Assembly: GCA_900762005.1 (NCBI GenBank)
Contig: CAAFEV010000265.1
Location: 1 to 13,408 of the forward strand
Source of the DNA: an uncultured Oscillospiraceae bacterium
Lineage (GTDB): Bacteria > Bacillota > Clostridia > Oscillospirales > Oscillospiraceae
Length of the DNA stretch: 13,408 nt
Direction: 5' to 3'
Each line of letters begins with the position of its first letter. Within the stretch, counting starts at the first letter, position 1. Positions 1-6,360 of this stretch are shown here, in pieces. Below the pieces are notes generated by a model, which worked only from the letters and a program-made list of their open reading frames with translations, was not told the DNA's origin and ran no database searches. Both the position numbers and the translations under genes were made by a program.

Positions 1-2
1 GA

Positions 3-164
3 GTCATCACAGCCTTTCTGATTACTATGCGGTTGTATGCGATTCAAAATGGCACACGTGGGTCAGTTGACATTTTGTCAATTTTGGGGCTTGCATTGTT
101 CGGCTTTGCGTGGTATACTATCGGCAGATGGTGGGAGAATGTCTTTGCCGATATTTCCGCATGA
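3..164 (+). CDS. C-terminal fragment of an integral membrane protein (5' end outside window)
   Basis: An open frame runs in from the left edge and stops at TGA 162-164, giving 53 residues. It holds two hydrophobic stretches, one starting VITAFLITMRLYAI and one reading ILSILGLALFGFAWYTI, and ends in a short polar tail (GRWWENVFADISA). The stretches look like the last two membrane helices of a larger protein, with aromatic residues at the interface. An intrinsic terminator about 60 nt downstream on the same strand supports this as a real gene end. An internal ATG at 27 has no ribosome binding site, so I read it as an internal Met. I do not recognise the family; a transporter or permease is possible, but nothing visible settles it. 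Confidence 0.6.
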   Translation, partial: VITAFLITMRLYAIQNGTRGSVDILSILGLALFGFAWYTIGRWWENVFADISA

Positions 165-220
165 TAGAGTATTATTTTATCACACTTTTCTCACCGCGTC
201 AATGCTTTTTTGGAAAAAGA

Positions 221-259
221 TTGCCTAATTCGGAAAATTCTCCGAATCAGGCATTTTTT
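221..259 (+). terminator. Intrinsic terminator after the membrane-protein fragment
   Basis: The arms 223-233 and 242-252 pair over 11 positions with one mismatch (A227/C248) around an 8-nt loop. ATTTTTT follows at 253-259. Its orientation fits the gene ending at 164. Confidence 0.85.
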
Positions 260-397
260 GTTCTGCTTTTGGTGTTCTTTTTCCCGATTTTCGGTGCGGA
301 ATGTTTGGTGCATTTCAGCGCGGCGCAGGACGGGGAGCGGCGTACCCCTTGCGGGTAAGCCCCCGTGCGGCGGAGGCTGGGGATGAAAACGGGGGTT

Positions 398-475
398 CTC
401 TCCCTCAGTCGCGGCTATGCCGCGCCAGGTCTCGCTGCGGCTCGGTCACGTTTCGCTACCCTCGTCAGAGGGCAC
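398..475 (-). repeat. Degenerate copy 1 of a dispersed hairpin repeat (long variant)
   Basis: This begins with CTCTCCCTCAG (398-408) and ends with CCCTCGTCAGAG (459-470); both blocks recur in copy 2. Two hairpins are visible: CGCGGC/GCCGCG (410-415 with 419-424, 3-nt loop) and CCCTC/GAGGG (459-463 with 468-472, loop GTCA). About 34 nt between them is absent from copy 2. Read on the minus strand, it resembles a REP-like intergenic element I recall as frequent in gut Ruminococcaceae and Lachnospiraceae genomes. The family assignment is from memory. Confidence 0.6.
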
Positions 476-500
476 CAAGAACGTGGAGGAGGGAAAGGAA

Positions 501-548
501 GCTCTCCCTCAGCCGCCTACAGCGACAGCTCCCTCGTCAGAGAGAGCC
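501..548 (-). repeat. Degenerate copy 2 of the same hairpin repeat (short variant)
   Basis: It shares CTCTCCCTCAG (502-512) and CCCTCGTCAGAG (531-542) with copy 1, in the same order and orientation. A hairpin pairs 529-535 with 540-546 around GTCA with one mismatch. The outer ends GCTCTC (501-506) and GAGAGC (542-547) are also complementary. The minus-strand reading, with GACGAGGGAGCTGTCG in the middle, matches the compact form of the element I recall from gut Clostridia. Confidence 0.65.
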
Positions 549-624
549 ACAAACGGGGACGGGGGCTGCGGTCGTTTTCTATTCCGGTGCGCGGTATTGT
601 GCTGCTTTGCCCACCGGTTTTATG

Positions 625-1137
625 TCATTTTGTTTGGAAATAAGGCTCTAAGGAATCGCCGAGCTGCCGCAGTCTGCGCACATCCGGCGCGGCAACCAGC
701 CCTTCGGCTATCATTTGTTCCAGCTCGCCGCGTGTTACCCACCTCGCATCGCAGGTCTCCCCCGGCTGCATCGTGAGCACCGTGCACGGCACATCCTTAA
801 CCAGTGCGAAAATATCGCAGAACGCGCTGTGCTCGCGGAACGAGGAGAGCCATGTGAATTCCGACTCGTCGGCGGCAATTCCCGTTTCTTCAAAAAGCTC
901 ACGGCGGATTGCCTGCAGGGCAGTTTCCCCTGCCAGCGCGGAGCCGCCGGTATTCTCCCACAGATTTGGAAAATGCTCCTTTTCCGGAGCGCGTTTTGTC
1001 AGCAGCACATCGCCTCTGCCGTTGAACACCCAGACAAAGACAATCAGATGATACTGCCCCTGCGCCATCGGGTCACCGCGACGGTGCAGCTTGCCGGTCA
1101 GACCGCGTCCGGCATCATAAACATCCCAAAGCTCCAT
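625..1137 (-). CDS. NUDIX hydrolase (IPP isomerase-like/YfcD-like subgroup)
   Basis: A 170-residue NUDIX-fold enzyme that should hydrolyse a nucleoside diphosphate linked to another group; the substrate cannot be read from sequence. The NUDIX box is intact at about residues 65-87 (GSALAGE, seven residues, then RELFEETGI), giving the Mg-binding helix. The N-terminus (ELWDVYDAGRGLTGKLHRRG) and the W-E-N-T-G-G run before the box fit the subgroup related to isopentenyl-diphosphate isomerase, but a true isomerase is unlikely on these grounds alone. Start ATG 1137-1135 has AGGAG 5 nt upstream. It lies 12 nt behind mntP on the same strand, so co-transcription is likely. I see no clear terminator after its stop on the minus strand. 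Confidence 0.9.
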   Translation of the reverse strand: MELWDVYDAGRGLTGKLHRRGDPMAQGQYHLIVFVWVFNGRGDVLLTKRAPEKEHFPNLWENTGGSALAGETALQAIRRELFEETGIAADESEFTWLSSFREHSAFCDIFALVKDVPCTVLTMQPGETCDARWVTRGELEQMIAEGLVAAPDVRRLRQLGDSLEPYFQTK

Positions 1138-1149
1138 AGGTTCTCCTCT

Positions 1150-1710
1150 CTACAAGAAAAGATGCTCGACAATAATTTTGATTCCCATCAGAATTAAAAT
1201 CACACCGCCGATTATTTCGGCTGCTTTACGGTAGCGGTTGCCCAGAATGCTGCCGAGCTTCACGCCGACGGCAGAGAACAAAAATGTCGTTACACCGACC
1301 ACGGAAATCGCAAGCCAAATATTCGTGTCCGTCACGGCAAAGGTCACGCCGGTTGCCAGCGCGTCAATGCTCGTCGCAACTGCCAGAGGCAGCATCGCCC
1401 GCACGCCGAAGGAGCAGTCCGCCGACTGCTCCGATTCGTCGGAGAACGCCTCGCGCAGCATATTCGCGCCAATCAGCGCAAGCAAAGCAAAGGCAATCCA
1501 GTGGTCGTACTGCTTGATGTACACGGCGAAGGAGCTCGCCAGCAAATAGCCCAGCAACGGCATGAGTGCCTGAAAACCACCGAAATACACACCGGTTATC
1601 AAGCCGTGCCGCAGACGCGCACAGCCGGCGCAAAGTCCCTTGCCGATGGATACGGCAAAGGCATCCATCGAAAGCGCAATCGCAGTGATGACGATTTCAT
1701 AAATTCCCAT
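1150..1710 (-). CDS. mntP: MntP-family manganese efflux pump
   Basis: A small polytopic membrane protein of 186 residues that exports Mn2+ and so protects against manganese overload. Six hydrophobic helices are arranged as two related halves. Each half carries a conserved acidic helix motif: LSMDAFAVS near D16 and TSIDALATG near D116, the residues linked to ion transport in this family. The length matches MntP (about 180-190). An ATG three codons upstream (1719) is possible, but it lies inside the Shine-Dalgarno AAAGGATGG. The ATG at 1710 sits 8 nt after AAGGA and is preferred. The gene follows the tRNA-Leu terminator by only about 40 nt. I see no Mn-sensing yybP-ykoY riboswitch upstream; the space is too short for one. 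Confidence 0.93.
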   Translation of the reverse strand: MGIYEIVITAIALSMDAFAVSIGKGLCAGCARLRHGLITGVYFGGFQALMPLLGYLLASSFAVYIKQYDHWIAFALLALIGANMLREAFSDESEQSADCSFGVRAMLPLAVATSIDALATGVTFAVTDTNIWLAISVVGVTTFLFSAVGVKLGSILGNRYRKAAEIIGGVILILMGIKIIVEHLFL

Positions 1711-1750
1711 AGCTTCCATCCTTTTGTCGGGTCTGTTTCTGCATTGCGGA

Positions 1751-1787
1751 TAAAAAAATCTCCTTTGTCCGCAGACAAAAGAGATTT
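1751..1787 (-). terminator. Intrinsic terminator of tRNA-Leu
   Basis: Positions 1756-1769 pair with 1774-1787 over 14 positions with one mismatch (C1763/A1780) and the loop CGCA. On the minus strand the stem is followed by TTTTTTTA (1758-1751). It stands between the tRNA and mntP, which run in the same direction. A weak promoter-like pair, TTGTCT (1774 side) and TTTTAT with 17 nt between, overlaps the hairpin. It is the only candidate for a separate mntP promoter that I see. Confidence 0.88.
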
Positions 1788-1792
1788 GGAAA

Positions 1793-1877
1793 TGGTGCGA
1801 GTGATGCGACTTGAACGCACACGACGGTTGTCACACGCCCCTCAAACGTGCCTGTCTACCTATTCCAGCACACTCGC
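1793..1877 (-). tRNA. tRNA-Leu (anticodon GAG)
   Basis: An 85-nt class II tRNA including an encoded CCA end (1793-1795 on the minus strand). The acceptor stem GCGAGTG/CACTCGC pairs perfectly. The anticodon stem CACGT/GCGTG closes the loop TTGAGGG with anticodon GAG, reading CTC and CTT. The T arm is GTGCG-TTCAAGT-CGCAT. The D arm contains GGTAGACA, and the variable arm is long, as expected for leucine. Promoter and terminator both flank it closely, so it is a single-gene unit. Confidence 0.95.
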
Positions 1878-1896
1878 ATATCCATTTTGCTCTGCT

Positions 1897-1925
1897 ATTG
1901 TAACGCGGAAAGACAAATTTGTCAA
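1897..1925 (-). promoter_or_regulatory. Sigma-A promoter of tRNA-Leu
   Basis: On the minus strand a consensus -35 TTGACA (1925-1920) is separated by exactly 17 nt from -10 TACAAT (1902-1897). Transcription would start about 12 nt before the mature tRNA 5' end. Confidence 0.88.
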
Positions 1926-1940
1926 CAGCTTTTTTTATAC

Positions 1941-1969
1941 TTGCGGTTTTTTTCTCGCTCTGTTACAAT
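1941..1969 (+). promoter_or_regulatory. Sigma-A promoter of rsmE
   Basis: A -35 TTGCGG (1941-1946), a 17-nt spacer and a -10 TACAAT (1964-1969) lie just before the rsmE ribosome binding site. It stands back-to-back with the tRNA promoter; the two -35 boxes are 15 bp apart. Confidence 0.75.
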
Positions 1970-1991
1970 AGCGTTGTCTGGAGGGATTGTC

Positions 1992-2723
1992 ATGCCGCGA
2001 TTTTTTCTGCCGCGTGTGGATACCGGCAGCAGCTTTTTGGCGCTGACCGGCGAAAATGCCGTTCATGCACGGGTTCTGCGTTTAAAAAAAGGAGATGCCG
2101 TTACGGTTTGCGACGGCGCGGGCACGGAGTATCAATGCACCGTCTCCGATATCTCCGATGGGCAGGTCAGCCTGGTGGTAGACGCTGCCGGAGCCGCAGA
2201 GAGCGAGGCCGGTGTTTTGTGCACCGTCTATATGGCACTTGCAAAGGCGGACAAGTTTGAGCACGTCGTGCAAAAGGCAACGGAGCTGGGCGCGGCGCAG
2301 CTGGTGTGCTTTCCGAGCGAGCGTTGTGTCTCCCGTCCCGACGAGCATTCATTGCCGAAAAAAATAGAGCGGTGGCAAAAAATCGCCGCCTCCGCCGCAG
2401 AGCAATCCGGACGCGGACGCATCCCGCAGGTGCGCTATCTGCCGAGCTATACCGCCGCCCTGCAGGACGCGGCAAGCGCGGAGCTGGCAATCTGCTTTTA
2501 CGAAAACGAGCACGCCCATACCTTCCGCGAGGCGATTGCGGACGGCGCGTTTCACTCCGCCGCCCTGTTAACAGGGCCGGAGGGCGGCTTCACACAGGCG
2601 GAGGTTCGGCAGGCTGCCGAAGCCGGACTGCAAATCTGCACGCTCGGCAGACGCATTCTGCGCTGCGAAACCGCGCCGTTATGCGCCCTCTCGGCTCTGA
2701 TGTACGCCGTCGGAGAATTCTGA
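1992..2723 (+). CDS. rsmE: RsmE, 16S rRNA m3U1498 methyltransferase
   Basis: This SPOUT-class enzyme methylates N3 of U1498 in 16S rRNA using S-adenosylmethionine, in the assembled small subunit. The 243-residue length fits the family. The N-terminal PUA-like RNA-binding part spans roughly residues 1-70. The C-terminal knotted domain carries the cofactor motifs LLTGPEGG (192-199) and LGRRILRCETA (218-228). The family signatures KADKFEHVVQKATELG (85-100) and EQSGR (137-141) are also present. The frame is open further upstream to 1848, but that part overlaps the tRNA and promoter. ATG 1992 has GGAGGG 6 nt upstream and begins with the usual MPRFF. It is transcribed alone, and the next promoter follows its stop. 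Confidence 0.96.
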   Translation: MPRFFLPRVDTGSSFLALTGENAVHARVLRLKKGDAVTVCDGAGTEYQCTVSDISDGQVSLVVDAAGAAESEAGVLCTVYMALAKADKFEHVVQKATELGAAQLVCFPSERCVSRPDEHSLPKKIERWQKIAASAAEQSGRGRIPQVRYLPSYTAALQDAASAELAICFYENEHAHTFREAIADGAFHSAALLTGPEGGFTQAEVRQAAEAGLQICTLGRRILRCETAPLCALSALMYAVGEF

Positions 2724-2767
2724 CGTCCGAAATTACGACAGATTTCACATTTTCTTTCCGATTGCTC

Positions 2768-2796
2768 TTGACGAACCGGGGAAAATGCGCGATAAT
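2768..2796 (+). promoter_or_regulatory. Sigma-A promoter of pssA-lipid kinase operon
   Basis: TTGACG (2768-2773), a 17-nt spacer and GATAAT (2791-2796) lie 47 nt before the pssA start. It is the only strong promoter match between rsmE and pssA. Confidence 0.75.
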
Positions 2797-2843
2797 AAAG
2801 TGTAACGCAAAGAATAAAAATGCTCGCCGAAGGGAGCAACAAC

Positions 2844-3533
2844 ATGATTGGTTATTATGATTATACCGTCGTTCTGACCTACGCAAGCCTGCTGTCTGCC
2901 GTCGGCGGCATGACGCTGGCAATGAGCGGACACCCGATTGTCGCAACAATGTGCCTGCTGTTTTGCGGTCTGTGCGATATGTTTGACGGGAAAGTTGCCC
3001 GTACAAAGAAAGACCGTACCGCAGACGAAAAATCCTTCGGGATTCAAATTGACTCTCTGAGCGATATCGTCGCCTTTGGGGTGCTGCCGGCGGTACTGGT
3101 TGTGGCTCTTTGCTCTTACCGTTGGTATTCCTATATCATCGCCGCCCTGTTCGTCCTTGCAGGCTTAATCCGCCTTGCTTATTTTAACGTCACCGAGGAA
3201 CAGCGGCAGCAGCAGACCGACGAGGCACGAAGGAATTACACGGGACTGCCGATTACCTCTTCCGCGCTGATTTTCCCGATTTTCTTCTGCATCATTTCCA
3301 TCTACTGTCTGTATTACGATGAAATTACGCTCTTCGGGCAGCTATTCCTGCGCTTTCCGTTCCGCGCCGCTGTCTGCGCCTTAATGGGGATTACCGGGCT
3401 TTGCTTCGTACTTCCCTTTCACATCCGCAAGCCGCGCTCCAGAGAGCTTTGGATGTTTTTGGGGTTGGGGATTCTGGTCGCTATCACGCTGCTGCTTGTC
3501 TGGCTGCGCGGCATCATTCTCACCTGCCGATGA
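2844..3533 (+). CDS. pssA: CDP-diacylglycerol--serine O-phosphatidyltransferase
   Basis: A membrane enzyme that joins CDP-diacylglycerol and L-serine to give phosphatidylserine, the precursor of phosphatidylethanolamine. The CDP-alcohol phosphotransferase signature is complete: D45-x2-D48-G49-x2-A52-R53-x12-G66-x3-D70-x3-D74. The four Asp residues bind the catalytic metals. The context RTKKDRTADEKSFGIQIDSLSD is typical of serine rather than glycerol-phosphate enzymes. Several hydrophobic helices follow; the protein is 229 residues, somewhat longer than the Bacillus enzyme. Start ATG 2844 has AGGGAG 7 nt upstream; an in-frame start at 2820 lacks one. The stop overlaps the next start (ATGA, 3530-3533), so translation of the lipid kinase is probably coupled. 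Confidence 0.94.
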   Translation: MIGYYDYTVVLTYASLLSAVGGMTLAMSGHPIVATMCLLFCGLCDMFDGKVARTKKDRTADEKSFGIQIDSLSDIVAFGVLPAVLVVALCSYRWYSYIIAALFVLAGLIRLAYFNVTEEQRQQQTDEARRNYTGLPITSSALIFPIFFCIISIYCLYYDEITLFGQLFLRFPFRAAVCALMGITGLCFVLPFHIRKPRSRELWMFLGLGILVAITLLLVWLRGIILTCR

Positions 3534-4420
3534 AAAAGCTGCTTATACTGATGAATCCCTGCGCCGGTAAAAAACGGGCGGCGCGGGTTCTTGCCGATAT
3601 CATTGCGATTTTTAACCGCGGCGGCTATGACGTCACCGTCTATATGACCGCCGCCCGCGCCGACGCAACCCGTGTTGCCGCCGAACGCGCCGCAGAATTT
3701 GACGTGTTGGTCTGTATCGGCGGCGACGGCACCTTTAACGAGGTCGTCTCCGGCATCCGTCAGAGCGGCTGCAGCACGCCGTTAGGCTACATTCCCGCAG
3801 GCAGCACCAACGATTTTGCCAACAGTCTGAAGCTCTCGAAGGACTTTGCGCGGGCGGCGGCGGATATTGTACAGGGTACGGCGCATCCGCTTGACATCGG
3901 CCGCTTCAATGACCGCTTTTTTTCCTATATCGCCTCTTTCGGCGCGTTTACAAGAGCATCCTATGCCACACCGCAAAGCATGAAAAATACGCTGGGGCAT
4001 CTGGCGTATCTGCTCGCCGGCATTAAGGAACTGACCGCCATCCGCTCACAGCATCTGCGCTTTACGACGCCTGACGGTACCGTATACGAGGACGACTATA
4101 TTTTCGGCGCGGTCAGCAACTCCACCTCGGTTGCCGGGGTCCTTTCCCTTGCGCCGGAGCTTGTGGATATGAATGACGGACTGTTTGAACTGCTGCTCAT
4201 CCGTAAACCGAAGAGCCTGCTAGAACTGAGCGACTGCGTTCTGGCACTGACTACACAGGATTATGACACACCTATGCTGACACTGACCTCCGCCGCCCGC
4301 CTCACCATCGACGCGCCGGAAAAAATGGACTGGACGCTCGACGGCGAACGCGCCGAGGGCGCGAAACAGATTGTTGCCGAGAATTTACACAGCGCGGTTC
4401 AGGTAATTGTCAATCAATAA
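3530..4420 (+). CDS. Diacylglycerol kinase / YegS-BmrU-family lipid kinase
   Basis: A soluble or membrane-associated kinase that uses ATP to phosphorylate a lipid, most likely recycling diacylglycerol to phosphatidic acid. The DAGK catalytic fold is clear: NPCAGK (9-14), nucleotide-loop GGDGT (64-68), GSTNDFA (91-97), and the C-terminal WTLDGE (268-273). The length of 296 residues is normal. ATG 3530 overlaps the pssA stop by 4 nt, a classic coupled arrangement; an upstream in-frame reading from 3401 lies wholly inside pssA and is rejected. Pairing with pssA suggests that the operon handles phospholipid synthesis and diacylglycerol salvage. A DgkB-like role is favoured, but exact substrate (diacylglycerol, undecaprenol or other) is not shown by the sequence. 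Confidence 0.92.
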   Translation: MKKLLILMNPCAGKKRAARVLADIIAIFNRGGYDVTVYMTAARADATRVAAERAAEFDVLVCIGGDGTFNEVVSGIRQSGCSTPLGYIPAGSTNDFANSLKLSKDFARAAADIVQGTAHPLDIGRFNDRFFSYIASFGAFTRASYATPQSMKNTLGHLAYLLAGIKELTAIRSQHLRFTTPDGTVYEDDYIFGAVSNSTSVAGVLSLAPELVDMNDGLFELLLIRKPKSLLELSDCVLALTTQDYDTPMLTLTSAARLTIDAPEKMDWTLDGERAEGAKQIVAENLHSAVQVIVNQ

Positions 4421-4445
4421 GCAGGAGGCTTCTCCTGCTTTTTTT
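4421..4445 (+). terminator. Intrinsic terminator after the lipid kinase
   Basis: A perfect 7-bp stem GCAGGAG/CTCCTGC (4421-4427 with 4432-4438) with loop GCTT is followed by seven T (4439-4445). It starts directly after the kinase stop codon. The next gene's ribosome binding site begins only 3 nt after the T run. Confidence 0.92.
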
Positions 4446-4457
4446 ATCGGAGGTTTT

Positions 4458-4859
4458 ATGGATACCATTTGTACACGTCTGCACCGGGGTGACGATTTGC
4501 TTGAGCACATTGCGTCGCTTGCTTCGCAATATCACATGAAAGCCGCCGTTGTGCTCTCCGCCGTCGGCTGCGTCAGCAAGGCACGCCTTCGCGACGCAAG
4601 CGGCGTGACCGTCCGCGAGCTTAACGAGCCGTGTGAAATTGTCAGCCTGAACGGAACGGTCAGCGCAGAACGCTGCCATCTGCACCTTGCGCTTTCAAAG
4701 CAAGATCTCTCCACAGTGGGCGGGCATCTGCTGCGCGGTTGCATCATCAACACCACCTGCGAGCTGGTGCTCCTGCCGCTGGAGGGCTGGGAAATCGGCG
4801 CAGAGAATGACCCCGAGACCGGCTATGACGAGTTGATTTTCCGGAGGACTGCGATTTGA
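4458..4859 (+). CDS. PPC/DUF296 domain protein
   Basis: A 133-residue protein made of a single PPC (plants and prokaryotes conserved, DUF296) domain. In plants the domain accompanies AT-hook DNA-binding motifs; bacterial stand-alone members are trimeric, of unproven function. The family's histidine pattern is visible: H74 and H76 in RCHLHLAL and H90 in VGGHLLRG, which in solved structures can bind a metal. No AT-hook is present, so DNA binding should not be assumed. Start ATG 4458 has GGAGG 4 nt upstream. The gap to the preceding terminator is too short for a promoter, so expression needs read-through or a promoter inside the lipid kinase gene. Its stop overlaps the start of the NUDIX gene (TTGA), so the two are coupled. 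Confidence 0.85.
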   Translation: MDTICTRLHRGDDLLEHIASLASQYHMKAAVVLSAVGCVSKARLRDASGVTVRELNEPCEIVSLNGTVSAERCHLHLALSKQDLSTVGGHLLRGCIINTTCELVLLPLEGWEIGAENDPETGYDELIFRRTAI

Positions 4860-5320
4860 AAAATACGACGCTTTGCTATATTGAACAGGGCGGCTGCTAT
4901 CTGCTGCTGCATCGGATTAAAAAGAAAAATGACCTGAACGAGGGGAAATGGATCGGGGTCGGCGGCAAGGCAGAGGCGAACGAAAGTCCCGAGGAATGCC
5001 TGCTGCGCGAGGTGCAAGAGGAAACCGGGCTGCTCCTTACAAGCTATCGCTACTGCGGCATTATCACCTTTGTCTCCGACCGCTGGGAGGGCGAATATAT
5101 GCACCTTTTCCACGCGACGGGCTTCGAGGGTACGCTGCGTGATTGCGACGAGGGCGTGCCGGAATGGGTGCCGATTGATAAATTTGACGCGCTGCCGCAA
5201 TGGGAGGGTGACCGTATCTTTTTAGACCTGATGCGGCAAAATGTCCCCTTCTTTTCCCTAAAGCTCTGCTATGAGGGCGATTTTCTGACGCAAGCAGTTC
5301 TGAACGGTAAGCCGATATGA
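4856..5320 (+). CDS. NUDIX hydrolase, MutT / 8-oxo-dGTP diphosphatase-like
   Basis: A 154-residue NUDIX enzyme of the MutT-like subgroup, expected to remove pyrophosphate from oxidised or non-standard (deoxy)nucleoside triphosphates. The box is intact: GKAEANE at 37-43, seven residues, then REVQEETGL at 51-59. The preceding NEGKWIGVGGK and the later EYMHLFHATGFEG and VPEWVPIDKFDALPQWEGDR match the 8-oxo-dGTP diphosphatase group well. The start codon is TTG 4856-4858, chosen because GGAGG lies 8 nt upstream and it overlaps the PPC stop. No ATG lies near the start in this frame. Its partner PPC protein has no known link to nucleotide cleaning. Confidence 0.9.
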   Translation: MKNTTLCYIEQGGCYLLLHRIKKKNDLNEGKWIGVGGKAEANESPEECLLREVQEETGLLLTSYRYCGIITFVSDRWEGEYMHLFHATGFEGTLRDCDEGVPEWVPIDKFDALPQWEGDRIFLDLMRQNVPFFSLKLCYEGDFLTQAVLNGKPI

Positions 5321-5325
5321 GTATT

Positions 5326-5360
5326 ACAGCCGAAACCGGGAGGCTCCCGATTTCGGCTGT
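5326..5360. terminator. Bidirectional terminator between convergent NUDIX and GH25 genes
   Basis: A long hairpin starts 5 nt after the NUDIX stop. Arms 5326-5341 and 5345-5360 pair over 16 positions with one mismatch. T-rich tracts are weak on both sides (GTGGTTATT on plus, AATAC on minus). The location between convergent stops supports a shared terminator. Confidence 0.7.
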
Positions 5361-5364
5361 GTGG

Positions 5365-6204
5365 TTATTCCGTGTCGTTTTCTGTGTCATTCCCTTTCAA
5401 AATCAGCAAATCCAAGTCTACGCTGCCCTCGATACCATTGACAGTGCCCGCGTCGGAGTATTGCAGCATATGGAACTGATAGTCAAAGCCCGGCGTTTCG
5501 TTGTATTCGGCAAGCCAGAGCGTGTAGTCGCGCAGTTCATATAAGTTGATGTGTCTGTAGCCGTAGGTCTGGTTGAAGTAGACCCCCGCGTCATAGCCGC
5601 TCTCCTCTATCTTTTGACAGAAGGCCAGAGAACAGGCGGTCAGTTCCACATCGTACGGGCTCGTGACACGCTCGCCGCCGTCCACCGTCTCCCAGTCATA
5701 AAAGACCGGCAAGTCCAGTGCTCTGCCGTTCAGCGTGTCGCAGACGAATTGCGCCTCCTCGGCAGCCTCACCGGCATTCGCCGCCTGTGAGAAGAAGTAG
5801 ACGCCGAGCAGCAGTCCCGCGTTTTTCGCCTGCACGTAGTTCTCCTCAAACTGTTCATCGAGATATAGCTCCCCTACGGTCGTGCCGCGATATCCCAAGC
5901 GCAATACGGCAAACTGCACGCCGCTGTCTGCGACCGCCTGCCAGTCTATCACGCCCTGATGCACGGAGACATCTATACCTTGCAGATAATCGCCGTCGGC
6001 GTATTGCAGCAAGCCGTCCACACGGGTGAACGCTTCGGCACGGTACTCGTTTTTCGGAATGGTATCGGGCGGAACGGTCGGTCCTTGAGGGATAAAATCG
6101 CGGCAAGCGGTAAAAACACCTGCCGTTAATACAAGCGTAAGAAGCAGTGTTAGGAAACGAAAGCCGCAGTTGCGGCGTTTTTTTCTGTTTTCGGTCGGAG
6201 TCAT
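5365..6204 (-). CDS. Glycoside hydrolase family 25 (lysozyme-like) lipoprotein
   Basis: A predicted exported muramidase that would cleave the beta-1,4 bond between N-acetylmuramic acid and N-acetylglucosamine in peptidoglycan. Residues 7-34 form a signal: a basic stretch, hydrophobic core LTLLLTLVLTAGV, then FTAC with C34 as possible lipidation site. Phe at -3 is unusual, so cleavage by ordinary signal peptidase is an alternative. The GH25 barrel follows: GIDVSVHQG (D78), GVYFFS, and catalytic D-W-E at 170-172. QYSDAGTVNGIEGSVDLD near the C-terminus is typical. ATG 6204 has AAGGA 10 nt upstream. It is divergent from the capA-like gene over 156 nt. Roles in cell-wall remodelling or competition are both possible; no cell-wall-binding repeats are present. 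Confidence 0.9.
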   Translation of the reverse strand: MTPTENRKKRRNCGFRFLTLLLTLVLTAGVFTACRDFIPQGPTVPPDTIPKNEYRAEAFTRVDGLLQYADGDYLQGIDVSVHQGVIDWQAVADSGVQFAVLRLGYRGTTVGELYLDEQFEENYVQAKNAGLLLGVYFFSQAANAGEAAEEAQFVCDTLNGRALDLPVFYDWETVDGGERVTSPYDVELTACSLAFCQKIEESGYDAGVYFNQTYGYRHINLYELRDYTLWLAEYNETPGFDYQFHMLQYSDAGTVNGIEGSVDLDLLILKGNDTENDTE

Positions 6205-6257
6205 TCTTTATTATTCCTTTGGTGGATTTTTCTTTTTTCTAAATTGTGCCTGTTATT

Positions 6258-6266
6258 ATTGTATCA
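6258..6266 (-). promoter_or_regulatory. Extended -10 promoter of the GH25 gene
   Basis: On the minus strand TGATACAAT forms an extended -10 box. No good -35 lies at 16-18 nt; a TTGACT (6276-6271) is too close. The start would be about 50 nt before the GH25 ATG. Confidence 0.5.
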
Positions 6267-6302
6267 CATAAGTCAATCCCCGCCGATTTCTGAAAAAAAC
6301 TC

Positions 6303-6331
6303 TTGTACCGTGTCGAAAAGTATTGTAGAAT
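6303..6331 (+). promoter_or_regulatory. Sigma-A promoter of the capA-like gene
   Basis: TTGTAC (6303-6308), 17-nt spacer and TAGAAT (6326-6331) precede the ribosome binding site GGAGG at 6347-6351. The predicted leader is about 23 nt. Confidence 0.72.
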
Positions 6332-6360
6332 AAAAAAAGTACTTCTGGAGGACGCATGCT

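Larger units (their letters stand above)
165..624. other. Gene-free 460-bp intergenic region
   Basis: Between the membrane-protein stop and the NUDIX stop I find no convincing gene. The open frames here lack ribosome binding sites and read as Arg/Ser/Pro-rich shadows. The region holds the terminator at 221-259, a GC-rich stretch of unknown role at 325-397, and two repeat copies at 398-475 and 501-548. A hairpin with arms CCGGTG 584-589 and CACCGG 612-617 is followed by TTTTATG on the plus strand. It could be a weak terminator, but no plus-strand gene precedes it closely. Confidence 0.6.

Noticed and set aside
90..120. TTGCAT-17-TATACT promoter look-alike
   Set aside because: It lies within the membrane-protein coding frame and faces the terminator at 221-259, with no gene to drive.
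398..548. CRISPR-like array
   Set aside because: Only two degenerate copies, with internal hairpins and unequal length, and no spacers or cas genes.
301..776. Overlapping plus-strand frames of 92-119 codons in the left intergenic region
   Set aside because: They span the hairpin repeats, lack ribosome binding sites, are rich in Arg, Ser and Pro, and the longest runs into the antisense of the NUDIX gene.
2306..2860. A 184-codon plus-strand frame overlapping rsmE and the pssA promoter
   Set aside because: It is Arg-rich, out of frame with rsmE, and crosses the rsmE stop and the pssA promoter; no family features are visible.
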